A stretch of 64,000 nucleotides of DNA, taken from contig NZ_JAFKFX010000023.1 of assembly GCF_017308075.1 (NCBI RefSeq), positions 372,001 through 436,000 of the forward strand, in the 5' to 3' direction. A program made the translations under genes and the position numbers. Position 1 is the first letter of the stretch. The number at the start of each line of letters is the position of its first letter. Shown here one piece after another: positions 7,371 to 16,759 of the stretch. This DNA comes from Allobosea sp. (lineage in GTDB: Bacteria > Pseudomonadota > Alphaproteobacteria > Rhizobiales > Beijerinckiaceae). The notes under the pieces were generated by a model, which was not told the DNA's origin, searched no databases, and worked only from the letters and a program-made list of their open reading frames with translations.

Positions 7371-8132
7371 CTAGGTCTGCACATTGTCGGCTGCGGCCGG
7401 GATCCAGTCGTCGCCGGCGCCCTCGACGATCCTTGCATAGGCCTCCTCCGGCGAGTCGGCGTAGCAGAACAGTGCGAGGTCTTCCTTGCGGATCAGCCCG
7501 GCTTCGGCCAGCCGCTCGAGATTGAACAGGCCCTTCCAGAAGCTGCTGTCATAGAGAATGACCGGAACGGGCGACATCTTGCCGGTCTGGGTCAATGTCA
7601 GGATCTCGAACAATTCGTCGAGCGTACCGAAGCCGCCGGGGAAGGCGACCAGCGCCGCAGCCCGCATGGCGAGGTGCATCTTGCGCATCGCGAAATAGTG
7701 GAAGCGGAAGGTCAGGTCGGGCGTCGAGAAAGCGTTCGGGTCCTGCTCGTGCGGCAGGGTGATGTTGAAGCCGATCGATACCGCGCCCGCGTCGCCGGCG
7801 CCGCGATTGGCGGCTTCCATGATCCCGGGGCCGCCGCCTGTGGCGATGACGTGATGGCGGCCGCCGGGGCCCTCGTCGAGCGCGCCGCCGCGCTCCGAGG
7901 CGATCCGGGCAAAGGCGCGCGCCGCCTCGTACCAAGGCTCGCCCTCGCGCACCCGGGCCGAGCCGAAGACGACGATGGTCGAGAGAATGCCGCGCGCCCT
8001 GAGATGATCCTCCGCCTTCTGGTATTCGAGCATGAAGCGCGCCCCGCGGGTGGAATCGCCGAGGATGAAGTCCTGGTCGAGCGCGGCGAGGCGATAGGAA
8101 GGCGAGTTCTTCTGGGCGCGGTTCTCGGTCAT
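7371..8132 (-). CDS. LOG-family protein (TIGR00730, Rossmann fold)
   Basis: The 253-residue protein carries both hallmarks of the LONELY GUY family: GGGPGIMEAANRG (residues 99-111) and PGGFGTLDE (residues 165-173). These form the nucleotide-binding and catalytic site of cytokinin riboside 5'-monophosphate phosphoribohydrolases, which release adenine-type bases from AMP-like nucleotides. The extra N-terminal 50 residues (YRLAALDQDFILGDSTRGAR) match the longer bacterial subgroup, whose natural substrate is less certain. The start at 8132 (MTENRAQ) is preferred because sequence upstream of it has no family character. Confidence 0.88.
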   Translation of the reverse strand: MTENRAQKNSPSYRLAALDQDFILGDSTRGARFMLEYQKAEDHLRARGILSTIVVFGSARVREGEPWYEAARAFARIASERGGALDEGPGGRHHVIATGGGPGIMEAANRGAGDAGAVSIGFNITLPHEQDPNAFSTPDLTFRFHYFAMRKMHLAMRAAALVAFPGGFGTLDELFEILTLTQTGKMSPVPVILYDSSFWKGLFNLERLAEAGLIRKEDLALFCYADSPEEAYARIVEGAGDDWIPAAADNVQT

Positions 8133-8432
8133 GTCGGCATCTCCATACTGTCCTCCTGCATAGCCGGGCAGGGGGGCGGCTGTCGCCCCTGCCAGCCGCA
8201 TGCGTGTGCTGACTGCGACGGTCTTGTCATGAAGGGCCGGCGAGCAGGGGCGAATGCGCGAAAACATCGCGATCGACACGCTTTGCCAGCGCAATTCGGG
8301 CTGGCATCCGCATGGCCGAAGCCATAGAAGATGCCACGCCGGCATGCGCTCCGGCATTCTTATGGTGGTGCGAACTGCCTTCAGCCGGTCGTTCCGGCCG
8401 GGCGGCGTGCGCGCTAGCGGAACAGATCAGGC
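8133..8432. other. Intergenic region before pheS
   Basis: These 300 bases separate the divergent LOG-family gene and pheS. They contain a GC-rich imperfect hairpin at about 8167-8195 (GGCAGGGG pairing with CCCCTGCC) and a shorter one at about 8340-8357. I looked for a phenylalanine-rich leader peptide as in enterobacterial pheST attenuation and did not find a convincing one. No gene is supported here. Confidence 0.5.
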
Positions 8433-9515
8433 ATGAACGAGATCGATACCCTTCGCGATTCCCTTGTCGGTGAGATCGCCGCGGCGCAGGACGAGGCGGC
8501 GCTGGAGCAGTTGCGCATCGCGGCGCTCGGCAAGTCCGGCTCGGTCTCCGCCTTGCTGAAGACGCTCGGCGCGATGACGCCGGACGAGCGCAAGGAGAAG
8601 GGGCCGCTGATCAACGGCCTGCGCGACGGCGTCCAGCAGGCGCTCGCCGCCCGCAAGGAGGCACTGGGCGAGGCGGCGCTGGAAACGCGGCTCGCCGCCG
8701 AGCGGCTCGACATCTCGCTGCCGGTGCGCGAAGGGCCGGAGGCGCGCGGGCGAATCCATCCGATCAGCCAGGTCATCGACGAGATCACCGCGATCTTCGG
8801 CGATATGGGCTTTGCCGTCGCCGAGGGGCCGGATGTCGAGACCGACGACCTCAACTTCACCAAGCTGAACTTCCCGGTCGGCCATCCCGCCCGCGAGATG
8901 CACGACACCTTCTTCTTCGCGCCCGACGCCAATGGCGAGCGCAAGCTCCTGCGCACCCACACCTCGCCGGTCCAGGTCCGCACCATGCTGGCGCAGGAGC
9001 CGCCGATCCGCGTGATCTGCCCGGGCCGGACCTACCGCATGGATTCCGACCAGACCCACACCCCGATGTTCCATCAGGTCGAGGGCCTCGTCATCGACAA
9101 GAAGACCCATTTCGGCCACATGAAATGGGTGCTGGAGGAGTTCTGCAAGTCGTTCTTCGAGGTCGAGAGCGTCAAGATGCGCTTCCGTCCCTCCTTCTTC
9201 CCGTTCACCGAGCCCTCCGCCGAGGTCGACATCCAGTGCTCGCGCAAGGGCGGCGAGATCCGCTTCGGCGAGGGCGACGACTGGCTCGAGATCCTCGGCT
9301 GCGGCATGGTCCACCCGAACGTGCTCCGGAATTGCGGGCTCGATCCGGACGTCTATCAGGGCTTCGCCTGGGGCATGGGCATCGACCGCATCGCCATGCT
9401 GAAATACGGTATGCCGGATCTGCGGCCGTTCTTCGAGGCCGATATCCGCTGGCTCTCGCATTACGGCTTCCGCCCGCTCGACCTGCCGACCCTGACCGGC
9501 GGCCTGTCGTCGTGA
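8433..9515 (+). CDS. pheS: Phenylalanine-tRNA ligase alpha subunit
   Basis: The 360-residue protein has the N-terminal coiled-coil arm that contacts tRNA (residues 1-90, highly charged) and a class II synthetase core. The core shows the class II motifs in [18 protein letters not shown] and [15 protein letters not shown], and motif 3 in the [14 protein letters not shown] segment. It pairs with PheT as an alpha2-beta2 enzyme that charges tRNA-Phe in the cytoplasm. It is followed by a glycosyltransferase and an ASCH gene before pheT, so the usual direct pheS-pheT junction is interrupted. Confidence 0.98.
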   Translation: MNEIDTLRDSLVGEIAAAQDEAALEQLRIAALGKSGSVSALLKTLGAMTPDERKEKGPLINGLRDGVQQALAARKEALGEAALETRLAAERLDISLPVREGPEARGRIHPISQVIDEITAIFGDMGFAVAEGPDVETDDLNFTKLNFPVGHPAREMHDTFFFAPDANGERKLLRTHTSPVQVRTMLAQEPPIRVICPGRTYRMDSDQTHTPMFHQVEGLVIDKKTHFGHMKWVLEEFCKSFFEVESVKMRFRPSFFPFTEPSAEVDIQCSRKGGEIRFGEGDDWLEILGCGMVHPNVLRNCGLDPDVYQGFAWGMGIDRIAMLKYGMPDLRPFFEADIRWLSHYGFRPLDLPTLTGGLSS

Positions 9516-9544
9516 CCAGGGCGGGCTAGGAGAGGAAAGGGCGG

Positions 9545-10732
9545 ATGAGCGCGGCGCATTGGGCCGGCCTGATCGCGGCACTGCTGGTGGCGGCCAATCT
9601 CCTGTGCCTGGCCATCGCCTTCCTGCGCCTGCGTCGCAAGCCGGCCGAATCCAGCCTGCTGCGCCAGCGTCCACCGGTGACGATCGTGCGGCCGGTCTGC
9701 GGCCTGGAGAGCTTCAGCCGGGAAACCCTGACCTCCGGCCTCGTCCTCGACTATCCCGATTACGAGACGATCTTCTGCGTCGCCGACGGGCAGGACCCGA
9801 TCGTGCCGTTGGTCGAGGAGCTGATCGCCAGCCATGGTCCGGAGCGCGTGCGCCTGATCGTCGGCGATGTCGCGGTCAGCGCCAATCCCAAGCTCAACAA
9901 CTGCGTCAGGGGCTGGGAGGCGGCGCGGCATGACTGGGTCATCCTCGCCGATTCCAACGTGCTGATGCCGAAGGACTACATCCAGCGGATGATGGCGGCC
10001 TGGCGCGACGATAGCGGCCTGGTCTGCTCGACGCCGGCCGGCTCGCGCCCGCTCTGCTTCGGCGCAGAGGTCGAGTGCGCCTTCCTCAATACCTTCCAGG
10101 CGCGCTGGCAATATGCCGGCGAGGCGCTCGGCTTCGGCTTCGCCCAGGGCAAGTCGATGCTCTGGAACAAGCCCTTCCTCGATGCCCGCGGCGGCATCGC
10201 GGCGCTCGCCGCCGAGATCGCCGAGGATGCGGCGGCGACCAAGCTGGTGCGTTCCGCCGGCAAGCATGTCCACCTCGTCGACCAGCCCTTCGAACAGCCG
10301 CTGGGCCGCCGGCATCTGCGCCATGTCGTGCAGCGCCAGTTCCGCTGGGCGCGTCTGCGCCGCGTCACCTTCCTGCCCTTCTTCGCGCCGGAGATCCTGG
10401 TCGGTCCGCTGGTGCCGGCCGTGCTCGCCGCCTTCGCGGCCCCGGCCTATGGCCTTGCGGGCTGGCAGGCCGTGCTGCTCGTGCTGGCGATCTGGTACGG
10501 CGCCGAGATGGCGCTGGCGAAGGGCGTCGGCTGGTTCGTCAACTGGCGCACGCCTTTGGCCTATCTCATCCGCGATCTCGTCTTCCCCGGCATCTGGGCC
10601 TATGCCTTCCTCGCCGGCGAGGTCAGCTGGCGCGGCAACGCCATGAAGATCAGGACGGATGGCGACGACCGGCTGAACGACAATGCCCCGGCGCTGTCGA
10701 CCGCGAGCGCGCGGCGGGATGGGACGGCGTGA
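9545..10732 (+). CDS. Ceramide-glucosyltransferase-like glycosyltransferase (GT21/GT2)
   Basis: The 395-residue protein starts with a membrane anchor (residues 8-28), has a GT-A catalytic domain, and ends with at least two more membrane spans. The pattern of processive-type lipid glycosyltransferases is visible: a first aspartate region near FCVADGQD, the metal site DSN (Asp136), a catalytic aspartate in AEDAAATK (Asp228), and a QxxRW-type motif RQFRW (residues 264-268). This resembles the GT21 ceramide glucosyltransferases and the hopanoid protein HpnI. The acceptor is probably a membrane lipid. It begins 29 bases after pheS and probably shares its transcript. Confidence 0.82.
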   Translation: MSAAHWAGLIAALLVAANLLCLAIAFLRLRRKPAESSLLRQRPPVTIVRPVCGLESFSRETLTSGLVLDYPDYETIFCVADGQDPIVPLVEELIASHGPERVRLIVGDVAVSANPKLNNCVRGWEAARHDWVILADSNVLMPKDYIQRMMAAWRDDSGLVCSTPAGSRPLCFGAEVECAFLNTFQARWQYAGEALGFGFAQGKSMLWNKPFLDARGGIAALAAEIAEDAAATKLVRSAGKHVHLVDQPFEQPLGRRHLRHVVQRQFRWARLRRVTFLPFFAPEILVGPLVPAVLAAFAAPAYGLAGWQAVLLVLAIWYGAEMALAKGVGWFVNWRTPLAYLIRDLVFPGIWAYAFLAGEVSWRGNAMKIRTDGDDRLNDNAPALSTASARRDGTA

Positions 10733-10740
10733 CCTTGGAC

Positions 10741-11151
10741 ATGACGACCATCCCCGAACGCTATCGCGACTGCCGGAGCTTCTCCTTCGGCGACGGTCCC
10801 CGGCTCGCGACGGAGTTGGCGGCGCTCGTCGTCAACGGCCGCAAGACCGCGACCGTGAGCACGCCGGACGAGCCCGATGCCTCGACGGTCGGCGAGTATT
10901 GGATCGTGCTCGACGGCGAGAAGCGCCCTGTCTGCGTGATCGAGACGCTCGAGCTCATGCTCCGGCGCTTCGACGAGGTCGACGCGCAATTCGCCTTCGA
11001 GGAAGGCGAGGGCGACCGCAGCCTCTCCTATTGGCGCGAAGCCCACGAAACCTATTTCCGGCGCCTCGGCGTCTTCAGCCCCGACATGACCCTGCTTTGC
11101 GAGCGCTTCCGCCTGGTGGAAGTGCTCGCTCCGATGGACTTAAACGCATGA
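10741..11151 (+). CDS. ASCH-domain protein
   Basis: The product has about 136 residues and fits the ASCH fold (a PUA-like beta-barrel): [21 protein letters not shown] near the start, then [28 protein letters not shown] and the tail [15 protein letters not shown] proteins bind RNA or modified nucleosides; some hydrolyse N4-acetylcytidine. A GTG at 10729 that overlaps the previous stop (GTGA) would add four residues and is an equal candidate start. The stop overlaps the pheT ATG by 4 bp, so it is translationally coupled to the synthetase gene. Confidence 0.85.
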   Translation: MTTIPERYRDCRSFSFGDGPRLATELAALVVNGRKTATVSTPDEPDASTVGEYWIVLDGEKRPVCVIETLELMLRRFDEVDAQFAFEEGEGDRSLSYWREAHETYFRRLGVFSPDMTLLCERFRLVEVLAPMDLNA

Positions 11152-13571
11152 AATTCACGCTCTCCTGGCTCAAAGACCATCTCGACACCACCGAGACGCT
11201 CGACACCATCTCCGAGACCCTGACCCGCGTCGGGCTCGAGGTCGAGGCGGTCGAGGACAAGGCCAAGGCGCTTTCGGCCTTCACCATCGCCTATGTCATC
11301 GAGGCCAAGCAGCATCCCAATGCCGACCGCCTGCGCGTCTGCATGGTCGACACCGGCTCCGGCGAGCCCGTGCAGGTGGTCTGCGGCGCGCCCAATGCCC
11401 GCACCGGCATGAAGAGCGTGTTTTCGCCGCCCGGCACCTATATCCCCGGCAAGGACATCACACTCGGCAAGGGCGTGATCCGCGGCGTCGAGTCGAACGG
11501 CATGCTCTGCTCCGCCGCCGAGCTGCAGCTCTCCGAGGATCATGACGGCATCATCGACCTGCCGCAGGATGCGCCTGTCGGCCAGCCCTATGCCGCCTAT
11601 GCCGGCTTCGACGATGCGATGATCGAGATCGCCGTGACGCCAAACCGGGCCGATGCGCTGGGTGTCTCAGGCGTCGCCCGCGACCTTGCCGCCGCCGGTC
11701 TCGGCACGCTGAAGACGCCCTCGGTCGCAGCCGTGCGCGGCAGCTTCCCATGCCCGGTCGACGTGAAGCTCGACTTCGCCGCCGGCGACGAGAAGCTCTG
11801 CCCTGCCTTCGCCCTGCGCCTGGTGCGCGGCGTCAAGAACGGCCCGTCGCCGGAATGGCTGCAGGCGCGCCTGCGCGCCATCGGCCTGCGGCCGATCAAT
11901 GCGCTGGTCGATATCACCAATTTCATGACCTATGACCGCAGCCGGCCGCTGCACGTCTTCGACGCCGCCAAGGTCCATGGCGACCTGACGGTGCGCCGCG
12001 CCAGGGCCGGCGAGCAGATCCTGGCGCTCGACGGCAAGACCTACACGCTGACCGATGAGCAGGTCGTGATCGCCGATACGGAGGGCGTCGAGTCGCTCGC
12101 CGGCATCATGGGCGGCGAGGCTTCGGGCTGCGACGAGAACACCGTCGACGTTCTGGTCGAGAGCGCGCTCTGGGACCCGCTCAACGTCGCCCGCTCCGGC
12201 CGTGCGCTCGGCATCACCTCCGATGCGCGCTACCGTTTCGAGCGCGGCGTCGACCCGGACTTCACCCGTCCCGGTCTCGATCTCGCGACGCAGATGATCA
12301 TCGAGCTCTGCGGCGGCGAAGCCTCCGAGATGGTCTTCGCCGGCGAATTGCCGGAAAGCGGCGGCGCCATCGATTTCCCCTGGTCTGAAGTCAAGCGCCT
12401 GACCGGCCTCGATCTGCCTCAGGTCGAGATGAAGCTGGCTCTGACCTCGCTTGGCTTCCATGTTTCGGGCGCCGGCGAACGGGTCAAGGTCGCCGCTCCC
12501 TCCTGGCGCAGCGATGTCGAGGGCAAGGCCGATCTGGTCGAGGAGATCCTGCGCATCGCCGGGCTCGACCGCGTCGAGCCGGCGCCGCTGCCGCGGATCA
12601 AGGGCGAGGTCGTCAAGCCGGTGCTGACCGTGCTGCAGAAGCGCACGCGTCAGTCCAAGCGCCTGCTCGCCAGCCGCGGCCTGGTCGAGGCCGTGACCTG
12701 GTCCTTCATCTCGCACGACGCCGCCAAGCTCTTCGGCGGCGGCTCGCGCAAGCTCGTCCTCGCCAATCCGATCGCCGCCGATCTCTCCGACATGCGGCCT
12801 TCGCTGCTGCCCGGCCTGATCCGCTCGGCCCAGGCCAATGCCGATCGCGGCTTCGGCGACGTCGCCCTGTTCGAGGTCGGTCAGGTCTTCCAGAGCGACG
12901 AGCCCGAAGGCCAGCTGATCGCCGCGGCCGGCCTGCGCCGCGGCACCGCCAGGCTGGAAGGCGCCGGCCGCCATTGGGACGGCGCGGCGAAGCCGGTCGA
13001 TGCCTTCGACGCCAAGGCCGACGTCATGGCGCTGCTCGCCGGGCTCGGCGTGCCTGTAGGCGGCCTGCAGATCGTCGCGGGCGGTCCGTCCTGGGCGCAT
13101 CCCGGCCGGTCCGGCACGCTCCAGTTCGGTCCCAAGGGAGTGGTCGGCACCTTCGGCGAGCTGCACCCGCGCGTGCTCAAGGCGCTCGACGTCAAGGGCC
13201 CTCTGGTCGCCTTCGAGATCCATCTCGATGCGCTGCCGCTGCCGAAGTACAAGCCGACCAAGGTCAAGCCGAAGCTGGCGCTTTCCGATTTTCAGCCGCT
13301 GACGCGCGATTTCGCCTTCATTGTCGACAAGACGGTGGCGGCCGGCGACATGGCGAAGACCGCCCAGAACGCCGACCGCAACCTGATCGCCGAGACCAGC
13401 GTCTTCGACATCTATGAAGGCGCCGGCGTCGAGCCCGGCAAGAAGTCGGTCGCGCTGGCGGTGACGCTGCAGCCGGTCGAGAAGACCCTGACCGAGGCCG
13501 AGATCGAGGCCGTTGCGGCCAAGATCGTCGCCGAGATGACCAAGCGCTACAAGGCGGCGCTGCGCGGCTGA
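11148..13571 (+). CDS. pheT: Phenylalanine-tRNA ligase beta subunit
   Basis: The 807-residue protein starts [14 protein letters not shown] and shows the full domain order. An EMAP-like tRNA-binding OB fold covers about residues 40-150 ([11 protein letters not shown]), followed by the B3/B4 editing region that removes Tyr-tRNA-Phe, the B5 DNA-binding-like domain, and a class II-like core. A C-terminal ferredoxin-fold anticodon-binding domain ([16 protein letters not shown]) closes the protein. Length is normal for bacterial PheT. The start codon overlaps the ASCH stop (ATGA), which fixes the start. The reading frame extends upstream across the ASCH gene but that part has no PheT character. Confidence 0.98.
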   Translation: MKFTLSWLKDHLDTTETLDTISETLTRVGLEVEAVEDKAKALSAFTIAYVIEAKQHPNADRLRVCMVDTGSGEPVQVVCGAPNARTGMKSVFSPPGTYIPGKDITLGKGVIRGVESNGMLCSAAELQLSEDHDGIIDLPQDAPVGQPYAAYAGFDDAMIEIAVTPNRADALGVSGVARDLAAAGLGTLKTPSVAAVRGSFPCPVDVKLDFAAGDEKLCPAFALRLVRGVKNGPSPEWLQARLRAIGLRPINALVDITNFMTYDRSRPLHVFDAAKVHGDLTVRRARAGEQILALDGKTYTLTDEQVVIADTEGVESLAGIMGGEASGCDENTVDVLVESALWDPLNVARSGRALGITSDARYRFERGVDPDFTRPGLDLATQMIIELCGGEASEMVFAGELPESGGAIDFPWSEVKRLTGLDLPQVEMKLALTSLGFHVSGAGERVKVAAPSWRSDVEGKADLVEEILRIAGLDRVEPAPLPRIKGEVVKPVLTVLQKRTRQSKRLLASRGLVEAVTWSFISHDAAKLFGGGSRKLVLANPIAADLSDMRPSLLPGLIRSAQANADRGFGDVALFEVGQVFQSDEPEGQLIAAAGLRRGTARLEGAGRHWDGAAKPVDAFDAKADVMALLAGLGVPVGGLQIVAGGPSWAHPGRSGTLQFGPKGVVGTFGELHPRVLKALDVKGPLVAFEIHLDALPLPKYKPTKVKPKLALSDFQPLTRDFAFIVDKTVAAGDMAKTAQNADRNLIAETSVFDIYEGAGVEPGKKSVALAVTLQPVEKTLTEAEIEAVAAKIVAEMTKRYKAALRG

Positions 13572-13580
13572 CAATGCGTC

Positions 13581-13639
13581 ATGATCGGCTTGGAGCCGAT
13601 CATCTCAGGACAGAAAAGGCGCCTTCGGGCGCCTTTTTT
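13581..13639 (+). terminator. Tandem hairpins and intrinsic terminator after pheT
   Basis: ATGATCGGCT-TGG-AGCCGATCAT (13581-13603) is a perfect 10-bp hairpin starting 9 bases after the stop. It is followed by AAAAGGCGCC-TTCG-GGCGCCTTTT (13614-13637) with a UUCG tetraloop and a T-run, a strong intrinsic terminator. Confidence 0.92.
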
Positions 13640-13718
13640 GTTGCGGGGAGCCGAGTCCTGGGCTTCGCTTCGTTTGTGAGTGATCACCGGCCAAGCGTCG
13701 CCGCCATCTCGTTATTGA

Positions 13719-13730
13719 TCATAATTATGA
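13719..13730. promoter_or_regulatory. AT-rich palindrome before the dehalogenase-like gene
   Basis: TCATAATTATGA is a perfect 12-bp palindrome in an AT-rich island (13710-13740) that stands out in this GC-rich window. It lies 70 bases before the hydrolase start and could be an operator overlapping the promoter. Confidence 0.4.
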
Positions 13731-13799
13731 AATAATCGACGCACGCAATCGTTTGAAAATGCGGGTATCGGCTCCGATTGTTGCAATCAGAGAGGCTGA

Positions 13800-14702
13800 A
13801 TGTCGCTCATCGAACTCCCCGTCGAAGATCGCTTCTTCCCCGGCTTCAGGCTGCTCGACGTCGCGACCTCCGGCGCGCGCATTCGCGTCCGGATCGGCGG
13901 GGAGGGGCCGCCGCTGCTCCTGCTCCACGGTTATCCGCAGACCCATATCATGTGGCGGCGTATCGCCCTGGCGCTGGCGCGGCGCTTCACGCTCGTCTGC
14001 CCGGATCTGCGCGGCTACGGCGATTCGCAGAAGCCGGCGACCGCCGCCGATCATTCTCCCTATGCGAAGCGCGCCATGGCCCAGGACATGGCCGAGGTGA
14101 TGAGCGCGCTCGGCCACGAGCGCTTCTGCGTCGGCTCGCATGATCGCGGCGCTCGCGTCGGGCACCGGCTGGCGCTGGACCATGCCGGACGGGTGCTGAA
14201 GCTCGCGACCCTCGACATCGCACCGACACGCGAGATGTATCGCGACACCAGCGACGCTTTCGCGCGCGCCTATTGGCACTGGTTCTTCCTGATCCAGCCG
14301 GCTCCGATGCCGGAGAAGATGATCGGCGCCGATCCGGAGTTCTACTGGTCGAGCCGCCGCGCCTCCGACATGCGGCTGTTCGAGCCTGAAGCGCTCGCCG
14401 AATATCTCCGCTGCTTTCGCGACCCTGCGATGATCCATGCCAGTTGCGAGGATTACCGCGCCGCGGCGACGATCGACATCGCCCATGACGACGCCGATGG
14501 CGGCCGGAAGGTCGAGTGCCCCATGCTGGCCCTGTGGGGCGAGCGGGGAGCCGTCGGAAAATGCTTCGACGTGCTCGGGCTCTGGCGTGAGCGGGCTGTG
14601 GATGTGCGTGGGAAGGCATTGCCGGGCGGGCACTATCTGGCCGAAGAGATCCCCGATCTCGTCGCCGCAGAATTTGCTGCCTTTTTTGGAGAAGTCGCAT
14701 GA
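13800..14702 (+). CDS. Alpha/beta hydrolase, fluoroacetate/haloacetate dehalogenase-like
   Basis: The 300-residue protein has the alpha/beta hydrolase landmarks LLLLHGYPQT (oxyanion region), VCPDLRGYGDS, and the nucleophile elbow GSHDRGARVGHRLALD. Asp115 takes the nucleophile place, and Arg116 and Arg119 match the arginine pair that binds the carboxylate in fluoroacetate dehalogenases. The general-base histidine is His278 in PGGHYLAEE. The cap region (YWHWFFLIQPAPMPE) also follows that family. Enzymes of this kind hydrolyse the carbon-halogen bond of haloacetates; relatives include epoxide hydrolases. Its stop overlaps the next gene by 4 bp (ATGA). Confidence 0.78.
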   Translation: MSLIELPVEDRFFPGFRLLDVATSGARIRVRIGGEGPPLLLLHGYPQTHIMWRRIALALARRFTLVCPDLRGYGDSQKPATAADHSPYAKRAMAQDMAEVMSALGHERFCVGSHDRGARVGHRLALDHAGRVLKLATLDIAPTREMYRDTSDAFARAYWHWFFLIQPAPMPEKMIGADPEFYWSSRRASDMRLFEPEALAEYLRCFRDPAMIHASCEDYRAAATIDIAHDDADGGRKVECPMLALWGERGAVGKCFDVLGLWRERAVDVRGKALPGGHYLAEEIPDLVAAEFAAFFGEVA

Positions 14703-15778
14703 GCCGGACCAATCGCGTCTATCGCATCGCCGTGATCGCCGGAGACGGCATCGGCAAGGAGGTGATGCCCGAAGGGCTGCGCGTGCTCGAGGCAGCCTCG
14801 AAGAAATACGGCTTCGAACTGCGGCTCGACGAATTCGATTTCTCCTCCTGCGACTACTACGCCAAGCACGGCAAGATGCTGCCTGACGACTGGAAGGAGA
14901 AGATCGGCGGCCATGACGCGATCTATTTCGGCGCCGTCGGCATGCCGGCTCAGGTGCCGGACCATGTCTCGCTCTGGGGCTCGCTGCTGCTCTTCCGGCG
15001 CGAATTCGACCAATACGTCAATCTGCGCCCCGTCCGCCTGATGCCGGGCGTGCCCGGCCCGCTCGTCGGCCGCAAGCCGGGCGATATCGACTTCTTCGTC
15101 GTCCGCGAGAACACCGAGGGTGAATACTCCTCGGTCGGCGGGCGCATGTTCGCCGGCACCGAGCGTGAGATCGTCATGCAGGAGACGGTGATGAGCCGCG
15201 TCGGCGTCGACCGCGTGTTGAAATATGCCTTCGAGCTGGCGCAGCGCCGGCCGCGCAAGAAGCTGACCTCGGCGACCAAGTCGAACGGCATCTCGATCAC
15301 CATGCCCTACTGGGACGAACGGGTGAAGGAGATGGCGAAGAGCTATCCGGGCGTCGCCGTCGAGCAGTATCATATCGACATCCTGACCGCGCATTTCGTG
15401 CTCAATCCGGACCGTTTCGACGTGGTCGTCGCCTCCAACCTGTTCGGAGACATCCTCTCCGATCTCGGCCCGGCCTGCACCGGCACGATCGGCATCGCCC
15501 CGTCGGGCAACATCAATCCGACCGGCGACCATCCCTCGCTGTTCGAGCCGGTCCACGGCTCGGCGCCGGACATTTACGGCCAGGGCATCGCCAACCCGGT
15601 CGGCATGATCTGGTCGGGCGCGATGATGCTCGACCATCTCGGCGAGACCGAGGCCGCCAAGGGCATCGAGGCCGCGATCGAGCGGGCGCTCGGCGACGAG
15701 CGCACCCGTACCCGCGACCTCGGCGGCAAGCTCGGCACCGAGGCCGCCGGCAAGGCGATCGAGCAGGCGCTGGGTTGA
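14699..15778 (+). CDS. Tartrate dehydrogenase/decarboxylase or D-malate dehydrogenase
   Basis: The 359-residue protein belongs to the beta-decarboxylating dehydrogenases. It has the N-terminal IAVIAGDGIGKEVMPEGL, the substrate and metal region VRENTEGEYSSVGG, and the conserved SNLFGDILSDLG and EPVHGSAPDIYG motifs. The subgroup is that of tartrate dehydrogenase and D-malate dehydrogenase (Mn2+, NAD+), rather than isopropylmalate or isocitrate dehydrogenase, judged from the VPDHVSLWG loop. It acts in the cytoplasm on C4 hydroxy acids. It is coupled to the dehalogenase-like hydrolase, which suggests joint use of a hydroxy- or halo-acid substrate. Confidence 0.85.
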   Translation: MSRTNRVYRIAVIAGDGIGKEVMPEGLRVLEAASKKYGFELRLDEFDFSSCDYYAKHGKMLPDDWKEKIGGHDAIYFGAVGMPAQVPDHVSLWGSLLLFRREFDQYVNLRPVRLMPGVPGPLVGRKPGDIDFFVVRENTEGEYSSVGGRMFAGTEREIVMQETVMSRVGVDRVLKYAFELAQRRPRKKLTSATKSNGISITMPYWDERVKEMAKSYPGVAVEQYHIDILTAHFVLNPDRFDVVVASNLFGDILSDLGPACTGTIGIAPSGNINPTGDHPSLFEPVHGSAPDIYGQGIANPVGMIWSGAMMLDHLGETEAAKGIEAAIERALGDERTRTRDLGGKLGTEAAGKAIEQALG

Positions 15779-15808
15779 CGGCGACGCGCCAGCGTGACCA
15801 CAAGCTCG

Positions 15809-15960
15809 GTTCCGGAAGGAACAAGACCAGAGAGGGAGTGAAAATGCCCGATCCGTCGACTTTCTTGCTGTCCGGCCGGGTCAGGCCCGGGCAGCGCCGG
15901 GCCGCTGGCTCCTGATGTTTTCGGCGCGGCGGGAGCATTCCGCATGTCTCGCCGCGTTTT
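15809..15960 (+). promoter_or_regulatory. Structured leader of terC with short open frame and terminator
   Basis: The leader contains four elements. A GTTCC-GGAA-GGAAC hairpin lies at 15809-15822. A 23-codon open frame (ATG 15844, stop 15913-15915) follows the purine-rich AGAGAGGGAG. Two mutually exclusive stems lie within that frame: CCGGG/CCCGG at 15876-15890 and GGCCCGG/CCGGGCC at 15884-15903. Last comes a terminator-like hairpin, CGCGGCGGGA with TCTCGCCGCG (15925-15956), followed by TTTTCTTT. It reads as an attenuator or riboswitch upstream of a TerC gene. TerC relatives are often under a manganese (yybP-ykoY) riboswitch, but I do not see that consensus. Confidence 0.5.
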
Positions 15961-16008
15961 CTTTCGACCAATGCCGATCCGGCCCACTAGCACGGGACTG
16001 ACAGAATA

Positions 16009-16752
16009 ATGGACCTCCTATCCTCGACCTTCTGGGCCTCGCTGCTCCAGATCATCTGGATCGACCTGCTGCTCTCCGGCGATAACGCGGTCGTCATCGC
16101 GCTTGCGGTCCGCTCGCTTCCCGAGAAGCAGCGCAAGCTCGGCATTCTGCTCGGCGCCGGCGCCGCTGTCGGCCTGCGCATTCTTTTCGCGATCGTCGTC
16201 TCCTACCTCCTCAACATCCCCTTCCTGAAGGTGGTCGGCGCGCTGCTGCTGTTCTGGATCGCGATCAAGCTCGCCAAGGGCGAGGATGAGGAACATGGCG
16301 ACATCGCCGCCAGCGACAATCTCTGGAAGGCGGTGCGGACGATCGCCATCGCCGACGCGGTGATGAGCCTCGACAACGTGCTCGCGATCGCCGCGGCGGC
16401 GCGCGGCCATTTCGAGCTCTTCATCTTCGGCCTGCTGCTCACCATTCCGCTGATCATCTTCGGCGCGCGGATGCTGTCGACGATCCTCGAGCGCTATCCG
16501 ATCCTGATCTGGCTCGGTGCGGCCCTGCTCGGCTGGATCGCCGGCGAGATGCTGCTCTCCGACATCGCCGTGCTGCAGTGGCTGCAGACCAGCATTCCGA
16601 GCTGGGTGGTGAGCGTGCCGGTCTCCGAGACCAATCCGGCCGGCCTCGCCCCCGCCAAGCTGCCCTTCTATTCGGCGGCGGTCGTCGGTGCGGCCTTCGT
16701 CGTCGCGGTCGGCTATCTCCTGAAGAAGAAGCCGGTCGATCAGCCCGGCTGA
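16009..16752 (+). CDS. TerC-family membrane protein (YjbE-like)
   Basis: The 247-residue protein has about seven membrane spans and the two internally related TerC motifs, LLSGDNAVVIAL (Asp25) and ADAVMSLDNVLAIAAAA, whose acidic and asparagine residues lie in the membrane. TerC/Alx/YjbE proteins export or handle Mn2+ and may metallate exported enzymes. Length and layout fit the YjbE branch. A possible attenuating leader precedes it and a terminator-like hairpin follows, inside the converging phosphopantetheinyl transferase gene. Confidence 0.9.
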   Translation: MDLLSSTFWASLLQIIWIDLLLSGDNAVVIALAVRSLPEKQRKLGILLGAGAAVGLRILFAIVVSYLLNIPFLKVVGALLLFWIAIKLAKGEDEEHGDIAASDNLWKAVRTIAIADAVMSLDNVLAIAAAARGHFELFIFGLLLTIPLIIFGARMLSTILERYPILIWLGAALLGWIAGEMLLSDIAVLQWLQTSIPSWVVSVPVSETNPAGLAPAKLPFYSAAVVGAAFVVAVGYLLKKKPVDQPG

Positions 16753-16759
16753 AACAGGC

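Noticed and set aside
10683-11147. A 155-codon upstream extension of pheT.
   Set aside because: It overlaps the ASCH gene out of frame and lacks PheT similarity; the conserved PheT start is MKFTLSWL at 11148.
11667-13574. A 635-codon open frame opposite pheT.
   Set aside because: pheT is unambiguous on the plus strand; the antisense product is low-complexity, rich in Gly, Arg and Asp.
15841-15960. Manganese (yybP-ykoY) riboswitch before terC.
   Set aside because: Expected from the gene type, but the conserved GGGGAGUA and CUACCC-type elements are not visible; left as an open possibility in the findings.
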